Notes under the pieces: generated by a model
What the model was told of the DNA's origin: nothing
The model's input: only the letters and a program-made list of their open reading frames with translations
Databases searched by the model: none
Part shown: in pieces, positions 23,944-31,249 of the stretch
Numbering within the stretch: the first letter of the stretch is position 1
Layout: the number at the start of each line of letters is the position of its first letter
Program-made: the position numbers and the translations under genes
Origin: Anaerolinea sp.
GTDB taxonomy: Bacteria > Chloroflexota > Anaerolineae > Anaerolineales > Villigracilaceae
Direction: 5' to 3'
NCBI GenBank assembly: GCA_020047815.1
Contig: JAIFNG010000018.1
Location: 1 to 32,871, forward strand
DNA: 32,871 nt

Positions 23944-24603
23944 TTAATCTTTTAAGTAAGTCTCCAAAGCGCGCAAACAATTTGCGCTTAATTTGTGCCC
24001 CACTTTGTCTTCACAATATGTGATCTGTGCGCCCGACTGTTCGAGCAGCGCCATCGAGGCATGGGCGCGGTCGAGCGGGATCATCTGATCCTGGGTGCCA
24101 TGTGCCACGAAGATGTTTTTACCCGCCAGCGGCTTTTTTAATACCAGGTCCTCAAGCCCGGCGGGGACAAACCCTGCCAGCACACCCATCTTGTGGACTC
24201 GATGCGGATGGAGCATCCCGATCAAATTGGTCATTGCCGCCCCCTGGCTGAAGCCCATTAAGTCGAATTGGGCGGCATCCACCCCGACCGAAGCGGAGTA
24301 CTCATCGATCAGTTTCATCAACCCGTCAGCGGCGGGCGAAAGCGCACTGCGCCCAGGAAAGCCAAATGTGGAGGGGTCCAGCGGGCGCCAGGAGAATCCA
24401 GCCGGGTCTGCGGCATGAGGCGCGCGCGGTGCGATCATCCAATAATCGGCTGAAAGTCTTTGCGTGAAAACCCACATGGAGTTTTCGTCGCCGGTCCAGC
24501 CGTGCAGCAAGACCAGCAGGCGCGGATTGGGGGAATGTGATTCGCGCACCCGCAGAGTCCAATCACCGAATGTGATCAGTTGAGTATTAGTCCCGGTTCG
24601 CAC
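23944..24603 (-). CDS. Phospholipase/carboxylesterase-type alpha/beta hydrolase
   Basis: This 219-residue cytoplasmic hydrolase is of the phospholipase/carboxylesterase (Abhydrolase_2, YpfH-like) family. The catalytic triad is S119 (GFSQG), D172 (GTQDQMIP) and H203 (VGHKLS); the oxyanion region is LLHGWTGDE. It should hydrolyse short acyl esters or lysophospholipids; the substrate is not known. It starts at GTG, overlapping the preceding small gene by 17 bp, so translation is probably coupled. The upstream patatin suggests a joint role in lipid turnover. Confidence 0.9.
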   Translation of the reverse strand: MRTGTNTQLITFGDWTLRVRESHSPNPRLLVLLHGWTGDENSMWVFTQRLSADYWMIAPRAPHAADPAGFSWRPLDPSTFGFPGRSALSPAADGLMKLIDEYSASVGVDAAQFDLMGFSQGAAMTNLIGMLHPHRVHKMGVLAGFVPAGLEDLVLKKPLAGKNIFVAHGTQDQMIPLDRAHASMALLEQSGAQITYCEDKVGHKLSANCLRALETYLKD

Positions 24604-24814
24604 GTTTCACGATCCAATCTGACAGGTTGAGGAAGAACAGGATCAGCCCAATGGGTACGAAAGCGCCAAACATGCACAGTAAACCCATTACTGCCGCGCC
24701 GAAGCCGTAGATCAGCCAGATCAAGCCGTCTCCCACGATAAACAATAGAAGGAGCGCGCCAACGACCAGGCGCACATTGGTATCCTGCATATATTTGCGC
24801 AGGTCACGGCTCAT
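24587..24814 (-). CDS. Small two-helix membrane protein
   Basis: This is a 75-residue protein with two strongly hydrophobic segments (about 15-36 and 39-61) and basic ends (MSRDLRKY, IVKRANRD). I do not recognise a family. Its start overlaps the patatin stop as ATGA and its end overlaps the esterase start by 17 bp. It is therefore translated within a three-gene unit and could anchor one of the two lipases to the membrane. That role is a guess from position. Confidence 0.75.
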   Translation of the reverse strand: MSRDLRKYMQDTNVRLVVGALLLLFIVGDGLIWLIYGFGAAVMGLLCMFGAFVPIGLILFFLNLSDWIVKRANRD

Positions 24815-25692
24815 CGCTTGCCGCCAAACAATATTTTATTCATGCGGCTCGGCCATGAAGTGGCTTTCCTTAATTGGGGTAAAACCGCCTCCACTGCCAT
24901 TTCGCCCAGCATTGCCACATCCTTCACTACAACTTTATCAAGCAGGTCCAGGTGATGGACATCCGGGCGGATGATCACATCAGGCGCGTCTACTTCGAGG
25001 CGGTAATGCGCCACGGCGCGGCTGCTTAAGTCCACTGCGCGCATGAAGATGTCAAAAGCCTGCGCCACGTGAGTACGGTAGATCCGGTCTGTGATCTGTT
25101 TTGGCAGCATGGCAGGCACGGGAATTGTGTAGGTGCGCAGGGGGGCTTCCAGTGAGTCATTTAAAACCACCGCAACAATGGGCAGATCGGGCGAAAGCAT
25201 GCGCGCCAGGCTGACAGGCACGGGGTTGAGTATTCCACCGTCCACTAATTCCCAGTCATCCATTTGGAGCGGCGGGAATATGCCTGGCAGGGCGATCGTG
25301 GCCAGCACGGCATCTTTAAGCTGTCCCTTGGAGATGGTCACCTCGTTGCCTGTTTTTGCATCCACAGCGGTCACCGCGCATGGAATTTTCAAGTCATCGA
25401 ATGTCTTCTCACCCAGAATGGTATCCAGTAATTTACGCGCACCGGAAAGCCCCAGTAAGGAGGGGCCATCATTTGAGTCGCGCACATACAAACTGCCCTG
25501 ATCTGTTGATGTGAATACTTCCTCGATCTCATCTGCTGAGAGACCCGCTGCATATAGAATAGCGACCAGTCCGCCAAAGCTTGTACCTGCCACCGAGCGG
25601 ATTCTGAACCCTTCTTTTTCGAGACGACGGATGACGCCAATGTGTGAATTGCCCTTGGCTCCACCGCCGCCTAATGCCAGTGTAATATCCAT
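24811..25692 (-). CDS. Patatin-like phospholipase
   Basis: This 293-residue bacterial patatin has a Ser-Asp dyad. The oxyanion loop is GGGGAKG (8-14), the nucleophile is S38 in GTSFGG, and the aspartate is D151 in VDGGILNPVPV. The family hydrolyses acyl chains of membrane lipids. It lacks a signal peptide and is probably cytoplasmic or peripheral, like RssA-type proteins. It leads the patatin/small membrane protein/esterase unit. A TATAAT lies about 65 bp upstream. The binding site before the ATG is weak (AAAGAAA). Confidence 0.93.
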   Translation of the reverse strand: MDITLALGGGGAKGNSHIGVIRRLEKEGFRIRSVAGTSFGGLVAILYAAGLSADEIEEVFTSTDQGSLYVRDSNDGPSLLGLSGARKLLDTILGEKTFDDLKIPCAVTAVDAKTGNEVTISKGQLKDAVLATIALPGIFPPLQMDDWELVDGGILNPVPVSLARMLSPDLPIVAVVLNDSLEAPLRTYTIPVPAMLPKQITDRIYRTHVAQAFDIFMRAVDLSSRAVAHYRLEVDAPDVIIRPDVHHLDLLDKVVVKDVAMLGEMAVEAVLPQLRKATSWPSRMNKILFGGKR

Positions 25693-25757
25693 ATTTTTTC
25701 TTTTGGTAGTTGATTGTTTTTTGATCGTGCAGTGATTAGACTGCGTTGCCTGGGGTT

Positions 25758-25763
25758 ATTATA
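25758..25763 (-). promoter_or_regulatory. Candidate -10 box of the patatin operon
   Basis: TATAAT on the minus strand (25763-25758) lies 65 bp upstream of the patatin start and just past the terminator of the STAS-like gene. I see no good -35 at 16 to 18 bases, so this is a candidate only. Confidence 0.35.
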
Positions 25764-25800
25764 CCTTTGCGCATGGTTCCAGTTGGCATATCAGGCGAAT

Positions 25801-25830
25801 TAAAAAAACCGCGAGAAATACTCTCGCGGC
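25801..25830 (-). terminator. Intrinsic terminator of the STAS-like gene
   Basis: CCGCGAGA (25809-25816) pairs exactly with TCTCGCGG (25822-25829) around a 5-base loop. On the minus strand the stem is followed by seven T residues. It lies about 70 bp past the stop codon of the gene at 25900. Confidence 0.9.
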
Positions 25831-25899
25831 TTGAATTTCACTGGATCAGGCTGTGGGACCCACGATGGAATATCACCGCGGATCGACAATGAATTTTTA

Positions 25900-26265
25900 T
25901 TAGTCTGCAACAAGCCAGTTCTTGGCTGCCTCAACATCCGCAAATGAAGAAAAAGTCTTTTTCCCGGCAAGTTTGTTGACCAGGTCGAGCATTGACTTTT
26001 GGATCCCGGTTACCCCAACGATCGCGCGTTTATGAACGCGGGGGGCTATTTGAGATGCCGTATCTTTCAGCAGGTTGTACATTTCGGGGGACACTTTTGT
26101 GTCGCACATATTGGTCAGGGTCAATATTGAGTCAAGCGGTTCGTTGGCTGCGAGGCTGACGGCAGTTCCCAATTCTGCTTTTATTGTTGCCGCTTCAAAT
26201 GACAAATTCGAACAATCGATATATAGGATTTTTTTGCCTTTGTGCATGATCCATTGTGTTTTCAT
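25900..26265 (-). CDS. STAS/SpoIIAA-like domain protein
   Basis: This is a 121-residue soluble protein with alternating beta strands and helices. It includes KILYIDCSNLS, a DSILTLTNMCDT strand-loop, VHKRAIVGVTGIQKSMLDLVN and a closing FADVEAAKNWL. This matches the pattern of STAS/SpoIIAA-like small proteins ending in an Ala-Lys-x-Trp-Leu helix. A role as an anti-sigma-antagonist-like or lipid-binding module is possible; no phosphorylatable serine is obvious. An open frame extends 52 codons upstream, but the ATG at 26265 follows CAGGGAAAAAT, and the upstream residues look non-coding. It has its own terminator. Confidence 0.7.
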   Translation of the reverse strand: MKTQWIMHKGKKILYIDCSNLSFEAATIKAELGTAVSLAANEPLDSILTLTNMCDTKVSPEMYNLLKDTASQIAPRVHKRAIVGVTGIQKSMLDLVNKLAGKKTFSSFADVEAAKNWLVAD

Positions 26266-26509
26266 ATTTTTCCCTGTTTGTGTTGGAGAAAATAATTTTG
26301 ATCTCCCATTTGGTTGCCGGGTGTTGAAACAAGAATTTACGGCCACCCCAACCACTGGGCTTGACTGACTGCAGACTTGCTGATTAGTGCGGATTTTAGC
26401 ATGTTGTGAAAAAATGCGCAATTAACAGTAATGAAAGGACGCAGTCCCCACTTGTAACGGTTTGGAATTTCAACTTATCCGCGCAGTTTTTTACGGTCTG
26501 TGAAATTGG

Positions 26510-27511
26510 CTAATTGGGGTCGCGGATCAGCCACACCGCCACGCCGCCTCCCACAAGGGCGGCCATGATCAGGATGCCGATCAGCAATTTGGAAGAGGAG
26601 TTGGAGGCTGGAGCTTCTTCCACCACGGTCGGGGTCGCGGTTAATTCTGCGGTTGGTACAGTTGGAGATGAAACCACAACAGCGGTTGGTGTGGAACCCG
26701 TCATCGGGGTGGCCGCGGGCTGGGTGGCGCCCTGTTTCACCAGCAGTTTTTGTCCCTGCCAGACCAGCAGGTCGTCGCCCAGGTTGTTGAGTGCCTGGAG
26801 CTCTTTGATCGTTGTGCCGTAATCGATGGCGATGTTCCACAGGGTCTGACCATATTGCAAAACGTGATAGACGTTTCCATCGGGCTGGGCTGTGCTGACG
26901 ACCATCGGTACAATGTACTGGCTGATGGCGCTGTCTGCCGAACCCGGTGAATTGGTCAGGGCTGCGATGACTTCGGTTTGCATTTGGCCTGAGCCGGTTG
27001 CGGCGGCGCAGTCGAGCGCGTAATAATAGCCGCCTGCACCCTGCGAGACGCCCGCGCCAATATGGGTAAAGCTGGCTGAGATCATGGTCTCCATGTGCGC
27101 TGAATCCTGCCACACAGGGGGGACTCCATTCCAATCCAGGGGATTGCTGCTGTTTAAAATATTCTCGGAGCGTAGTCCGCCTGCGGAAAGTTGGCCTGCA
27201 AGCGGAAATCCCAGGTTTAACAATTGCTGGGTAAAGGTGATACCGCCCGGACGGGAGTGCGTGATCTGCCCGGTGGCTGCCATGTAATCGGCTTGTGATT
27301 GGGCGGCCTGCATTAACGCGGAATGGGTTGCCAGTGCCGCCAGTCCATAGGATGCACGCAGATTATTTACCACGCCGATCAACTGTGCGGGCGATGTGAT
27401 GCTTTCACGCGGCAGTTGCGGCATGGCATTTGCGCCGTCGGGTGGGGCAATGCTCCAGGCCATCAGCAGCAGGCATCCAAGAAACAAATACAGGCGGTCT
27501 TTGTGTTTCAT
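26510..27511 (-). CDS. CAP-domain protein with LysM and C-terminal membrane anchor
   Basis: This is a 333-residue exported protein: signal peptide (1-29, cleavage after ANA), CAP/SCP domain (about 38-168) with ALMQAAQSQADYMA, H85, SENI, H139 and HIGAG, then LysM (about 214-258; YHVLQYGQTLWNIAIDYGT), a Thr/Pro-rich spacer and a C-terminal membrane helix (309-329). LysM suggests peptidoglycan binding and the helix anchors it. CAP domains are of varied function (protease-like or lipid-binding) and none is evident here. It lies 29 bp after the NBR1-Ig lipoprotein and is probably in one operon with it. Confidence 0.88.
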   Translation of the reverse strand: MKHKDRLYLFLGCLLLMAWSIAPPDGANAMPQLPRESITSPAQLIGVVNNLRASYGLAALATHSALMQAAQSQADYMAATGQITHSRPGGITFTQQLLNLGFPLAGQLSAGGLRSENILNSSNPLDWNGVPPVWQDSAHMETMISASFTHIGAGVSQGAGGYYYALDCAAATGSGQMQTEVIAALTNSPGSADSAISQYIVPMVVSTAQPDGNVYHVLQYGQTLWNIAIDYGTTIKELQALNNLGDDLLVWQGQKLLVKQGATQPAATPMTGSTPTAVVVSSPTVPTAELTATPTVVEEAPASNSSSKLLIGILIMAALVGGGVAVWLIRDPN

Positions 27512-27540
27512 CAGGGTGTTGGTGTTTTCGTCCGGGAGTC

Positions 27541-28248
27541 TTACGGGGTTGCGGTGGGAGCCGCGTCCGCCACAACAACAGAAACCGTCAATGTCGCGCC
27601 AAATTCACTTTGTCCATTGGATAAGCGCCAATAACTGACGTATGTGCCTGGTTTTTTAGGCGCTTCCAGTTGCAGGGAAAGCTCCGACCAATCCCAAACC
27701 GATACCACTTTTTGAATTTTGGTGATATCACCGCCCAGCGAGTCTCCGCCAACCGGGATCAGGCTGTATTGATACACCCAGTCACAGGTTCCTGTATTTT
27801 GAACCTTCCATGTCTTTTTGAAATCCTGCCCTTTTTCGATCACAGTTCCTGCCGGGATGGTAACGTCCCGGATAAATGCCAGATTATTACAGCCAACTGC
27901 CAGCGCGCCGCCGTCAACTGTGGCGGTGGATAGCGTGCCGGTGGGGGTAATGGTGCCGATGCCGGGTGTTGGTGAAAAATAAAGATAGGTCGGTGTGAGG
28001 GTGGGTGGCAGCGTGGCCGTGGGATAAATGATGGTGGAACTGGGAAGCACCATGATGGTGGCTGTCGGCAGGGGAGCCGGCGGACTGTACATGGCGGTTT
28101 GCGTGGCAAAGAATGCCCCGACCATTGTACCGACCACAGAGGTCATTAAGGCGTTTGGATCCTGGGTGGGTGTCTCTGCACCTGTGCAGGCAGTTAAAAT
28201 GGACATGATCAGGATTATGATCAGCAGGCTGGTTAATTGTTTTTTCAT
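27541..28248 (-). CDS. Lipoprotein with NBR1-type Ig-like domain
   Basis: This is a 235-residue lipoprotein with signal peptide ending ILTAC (lipid Cys21). A long Thr/Pro-rich spacer (about 57-110) and a C-terminal Ig-like domain of the NBR1 central domain type (about 119-228) follow. The domain shows the family pattern: DVTIPAGTVIEKGQDFKKTWKVQNTGTCDW, PVGGDSLGG and APKKPGTYVSYWRLSNG, in separate parts. In bacteria such domains are found on surface proteins and their ligand is unknown. The ATG at 28248 follows CGGAGA; the in-frame TTG seven codons upstream includes that site and is rejected. Confidence 0.85.
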   Translation of the reverse strand: MKKQLTSLLIIILIMSILTACTGAETPTQDPNALMTSVVGTMVGAFFATQTAMYSPPAPLPTATIMVLPSSTIIYPTATLPPTLTPTYLYFSPTPGIGTITPTGTLSTATVDGGALAVGCNNLAFIRDVTIPAGTVIEKGQDFKKTWKVQNTGTCDWVYQYSLIPVGGDSLGGDITKIQKVVSVWDWSELSLQLEAPKKPGTYVSYWRLSNGQSEFGATLTVSVVVADAAPTATP

Positions 28249-28487
28249 GCGGTTCTCCGGGATGCTCAACCTTTTTTAAACCAAGGGAAGTTCATAGGTG
28301 TTGTGGCGGGCAGGGGGTATTAAAAATAATTCCTTTAATGCTGCGCGTCATCCCAATGGGTCATTTGAAAACCAGATTCGATCTTCTGGAATGTTTGCAT
28401 ATCATAAATCTAACACAGAATAATGAAAATCAAATGGGCGTGATTCCTACGTTTGGTTTTCGCTTTTCTGGACCGTGGCAATCTGCT

Positions 28488-29627
28488 TTACAACAGTTCA
28501 GTTAATGCCTTGATCAAGTGCTCCACATCCTGATCGGAATTATAGCCCTGGATCGAGACGCGGATCAGTTTGAGATCGTTCCACGCGATCAATGGAATTT
28601 CGATCCGGTGTTGGTCATACAAACGGGATTTAAGCGCCGCGAGGTCGGTCTTTGCCGGCAACGGAGCGGCGGTCAATTGGGCGAACCAGGAGTCGTCATC
28701 AGAGTGAATGGGGGGAATGCCAGTAGTTTCGCATAACCGTTTTTGGGCCTCCTGCGCCAGAGCGTGACAGGCAGACCGCACCTTATCCCATTGATTCTGC
28801 TCCTGAAAATTGATCGCGGCTGGCACTGATAAAAATGCGGCGATGTCGCGTGTGCCGATCCATTCGTGCTGGTCAACAAAAACAGATGCGCCGGGTATTT
28901 CGGGTTCATAGCCCCATGAGACGACCAGCGGCTTGAGCAGGTGCTGCATTTCGGGTCGCGCATATAAAAACCCCGCGCCTTTTGGAGCGCACAACCACTT
29001 GTGCAGGTTACCGCCGTAAAAATCCGCAGCCAGCAGATCGAGGTCGAGTGGAATTTGACCCGGTGCATGCGCTCCGTCGATGACCGTGATGATGCCTGCC
29101 GCGCGGGCTCGCAGAATGATCTGTTGAATGGGGAAGATCAAGGCTGTGGGGGAGGTGATGTGACTGAGAAAAATAACCCGTGTGCGCGCCGTGACTCCCT
29201 GCCAGAATGATTCGATGAAGTCCGCTTTGGAAGTGAGGGAAACAGGCTGGTTGATGTAGCTGAATCCGCGTTCTCTGGCGAGGAAACGCCAAGTCCGATC
29301 CATTGCTCCATATTCGTGGCTGCTGGTCAGGACTTCATCCCCTGCGCCAAGCTCCAGCGAACGGGCCACGATGTTGAGCGCGATGGTCACGTTTTGAGTG
29401 TAGACCAGATTATCAGCCTGGGTGCCCAGATATTTTCCAAGCGCCGCGCGCGAGCCGGCCAGCAAGCCGGCACAACGCCTGCCTAAAAATTCAACTGGCT
29501 GTCTTTCCAGTTCGCGCTGCCAGCGTTGATATTCGTCAAAGACAGGCTTGGGTGTTGCCCCGAATGAGCCGTGATTTAAAAAGGTGACCGATGGGTCGAG
29601 CAGAAAGTGTTGTTTGAGATTGAACAT
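28488..29627 (-). CDS. Class V aminotransferase (isopenicillin N epimerase-like)
   Basis: This is a 379-residue PLP enzyme of the class V fold. The cofactor lysine is K210 (GGNLHKWLCAPKG), D184 lies in VIDGAHAPGQ, and the N-terminal FLNHGSFGATP is typical of the CefD/isopenicillin N epimerase-like subfamily. That label covers cysteine desulfurase-like and ergothioneine-type lyases too, so the substrate is open. There is no Shine-Dalgarno before the ATG. A minus-strand TATAAT (29639-29634) ends 7 bases from it, so the transcript may be leaderless. A hairpin (29643-29671) lies immediately upstream. Confidence 0.9.
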   Translation of the reverse strand: MFNLKQHFLLDPSVTFLNHGSFGATPKPVFDEYQRWQRELERQPVEFLGRRCAGLLAGSRAALGKYLGTQADNLVYTQNVTIALNIVARSLELGAGDEVLTSSHEYGAMDRTWRFLARERGFSYINQPVSLTSKADFIESFWQGVTARTRVIFLSHITSPTALIFPIQQIILRARAAGIITVIDGAHAPGQIPLDLDLLAADFYGGNLHKWLCAPKGAGFLYARPEMQHLLKPLVVSWGYEPEIPGASVFVDQHEWIGTRDIAAFLSVPAAINFQEQNQWDKVRSACHALAQEAQKRLCETTGIPPIHSDDDSWFAQLTAAPLPAKTDLAALKSRLYDQHRIEIPLIAWNDLKLIRVSIQGYNSDQDVEHLIKALTELL

Positions 29628-30081
29628 CAGACCATTATAAAAGAAAGTGCCTGATTTTATCCGGCACTTTCCCCATCATTATTTTTATGGACATTCGCCT
29701 TTGTAAGGGAGGGTGTCATTTCCTGGGTAAACCCTTCAATCACCAGGTTCATGTAGGACACAAAGGAAGGCGGCACAATTTTTAAAAATGGCCTCTTCGA
29801 GCCGAAACCCCAGGCAAGACCGGTCCAAAAATGCTTGATTCCCCCCTTGAAATGGTTCAGTCCTTCATTATTTATAAGTCCCGGGCTCGATCACTATCGG
29901 CAGGCACCCTGTCGGGAGTGATCGGGGATTGTTCCATAACCAAAACCAATTCCCACCAAATCGGTCAGGGATATTGTCAGGGAGGGAATGATTTGGTATG
30001 CTCAAGGATGGCGGCCGTGTACGCCCTCCGAGTTAACCGTGGAACACCGTTAATCAGATCAACCACAAAGGATAAAATTTT
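29628..30081. other. Non-coding gap between divergent genes
   Basis: This 454-bp gap has no supported gene. A stem GAAAGTGCC/GGCACTTTC (29643-29671) and a TATAAT on minus (29639-29634) adjoin the aminotransferase start. A second hairpin lies at 29888-29924 (CGATCACT with AGTGATCG, then CGGCAG with CTGTCG inside). Words CCAAATC (29956-29962) and GATTTGG (29990-29996) form a third dyad enclosing two GTCAGGG repeats. The 84-codon frame at 29831-30085 has no binding site and no recognisable content. Confidence 0.5.
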
Positions 30082-30948
30082 ATGAAAAATGCAGATCGTA
30101 AGTCACTTATTGTTTTTCCAATATTGGTATTAATTGGTATTTTGTTCGCTCTGGCGGGCAGCCAGGGAGGGGGGCTGGTGGGCGGAATGCCCCTTTTTGC
30201 TTTATCAGTGGGACTGGCTTTTCTGATCCAATGGATCGTCTTTATCCCGGCTTTTATGTACCAGACTGAAAAATACTTCGACCTGACGGGCAGCTTAACC
30301 TATATCTCTGTAACCCTGATCGCGGTGATCTTCAGCCCGGGTGTCGATGCGAGGTCGATCCTGCTGGCTGTCCTGGTGGTGATCTGGGCTGTCCGCCTGG
30401 GCACATTCCTGTTCACCCGCATCAAAAAGGCGGGAAAGGACGACCGGTTTGATGAGCTCAAACCCTCCTTTTTCCGCTTCCTGAATGTTTGGACCATTCA
30501 AGGTTTGTGGGTAACCTTCACCATGGCTGCCGCGCTGGTTGCCATTACCACAGCCAACCATAAGCAGTTGGATCTGTTTGCAATCTTCGGTCTCCTGGTG
30601 TGGGTGATCGGCTTTTCGATCGAGGTCGCAGCCGATTTTCAAAAAAGCCGCTTTAGCGCCGACCCGGCAAACAAGGGAAAATTTATTCAAACCGGTCTGT
30701 GGTCACGCTCCCGCCATCCCAACTATTTTGGCGAGATCGTCCTCTGGCTTGGCGTGGCGATCATTGCAATACCGGTCCTGCAAGGCTGGCAGTGGGTTGC
30801 CATGATCTCACCGGTATTTGTCACCCTGCTTCTGACCCGCGTCAGCGGTGTTCCGCTGCTTGAAGCCAAAGCGGATAAAAAATGGGGTGGTCAGGAAGAT
30901 TATGAAACCTATAAAAAGAATACGCCGGTCTTGATCCCCCGGCTTTAA
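30082..30948 (+). CDS. DUF1295 family membrane protein (steroid reductase-like)
   Basis: This is a 288-residue polytopic membrane protein of the DUF1295 family, related to 3-oxo-5-alpha-steroid 4-dehydrogenases and isoprenylcysteine methyltransferases. Seven or so hydrophobic segments are visible. The C-terminal signature is present: FSIEVAADFQKSRF, then GLWSRSRHPNYFGEIVLWLG, then LLTRVSGVPLLEAKADKKWG. The bacterial substrate is unknown; reduction of a lipid double bond is the usual guess. Translation starts at ATG 30082 after AAAGGAT. The gene is followed by a strong terminator and appears monocistronic. Confidence 0.92.
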   Translation: MKNADRKSLIVFPILVLIGILFALAGSQGGGLVGGMPLFALSVGLAFLIQWIVFIPAFMYQTEKYFDLTGSLTYISVTLIAVIFSPGVDARSILLAVLVVIWAVRLGTFLFTRIKKAGKDDRFDELKPSFFRFLNVWTIQGLWVTFTMAAALVAITTANHKQLDLFAIFGLLVWVIGFSIEVAADFQKSRFSADPANKGKFIQTGLWSRSRHPNYFGEIVLWLGVAIIAIPVLQGWQWVAMISPVFVTLLLTRVSGVPLLEAKADKKWGGQEDYETYKKNTPVLIPRL

Positions 30949-30982
30949 TACCCGCCCGCAGGATAAAAATTTTGAAGTGGCG

Positions 30983-31016
30983 ACAAAAAACCGACTTGAA
31001 AAGGTCGGTTTTTTGT
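30983..31016. terminator. Intrinsic terminator after the DUF1295 gene
   Basis: ACAAAAAACCGAC (30983-30995) is exactly complementary to GTCGGTTTTTTGT (31004-31016) around an 8-base loop. It lies 34 bp past the stop codon of the plus-strand gene and could also stop minus-strand transcription coming from the peroxidase. Confidence 0.9.
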
Positions 31017-31104
31017 TTCATTGAAAGCGGCTGTCAATGGAGTGGGTTATCGTGGGTTCAGCCCGATTTGAAAATTCATTTTTATAACGCACATTTTCTC
31101 ACGG

Positions 31105-31198
31105 AGACCCTAAAGGTTTCTTTTGCCAACAAACATCTTGTAAGCGGGAATATTTTGCGAATTTTGGTTCTGGTTCGCGGGTAAAACCTTTAGGGTCT
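31105..31198. repeat. 94-bp inverted-repeat element with AGACCCTAAAGGTTT ends
   Basis: AGACCCTAAAGGTTT (31105-31119) is the exact reverse complement of 31184-31198, with 64 bases between. The ends lack a U-tract on either side, so this is better read as a mobile or dispersed palindromic repeat than as a terminator. No transposase is encoded. Confidence 0.75.
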
Positions 31199-31249
31199 GA
31201 CTTTTTGACGATATGTACGGTAAAGAGAAATTTATCATCACTTTCCAGT

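Larger units (their letters stand above)
30949..31249. other. Non-coding gap with terminator and palindromic element
   Basis: This 301-bp gap between convergent genes contains the terminator at 30983-31016 and a 94-bp inverted-repeat element (31105-31198). I see nothing gene-like in it; the 70-codon frame at 30972-31184 overlaps both structures. Confidence 0.6.

Noticed and set aside
26475..27134. 219-codon frame on minus
   Set aside because: It is another frame of the CAP-LysM gene; composition is Arg/Gly/His-rich and shows no domain.
29831..30085. 84-codon frame on plus before the DUF1295 gene
   Set aside because: It has no binding site, no recognisable content and crosses the hairpins of the gap.
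30972..31184. 70-codon frame on plus
   Set aside because: It starts inside the terminator region and ends inside the 94-bp inverted-repeat element.
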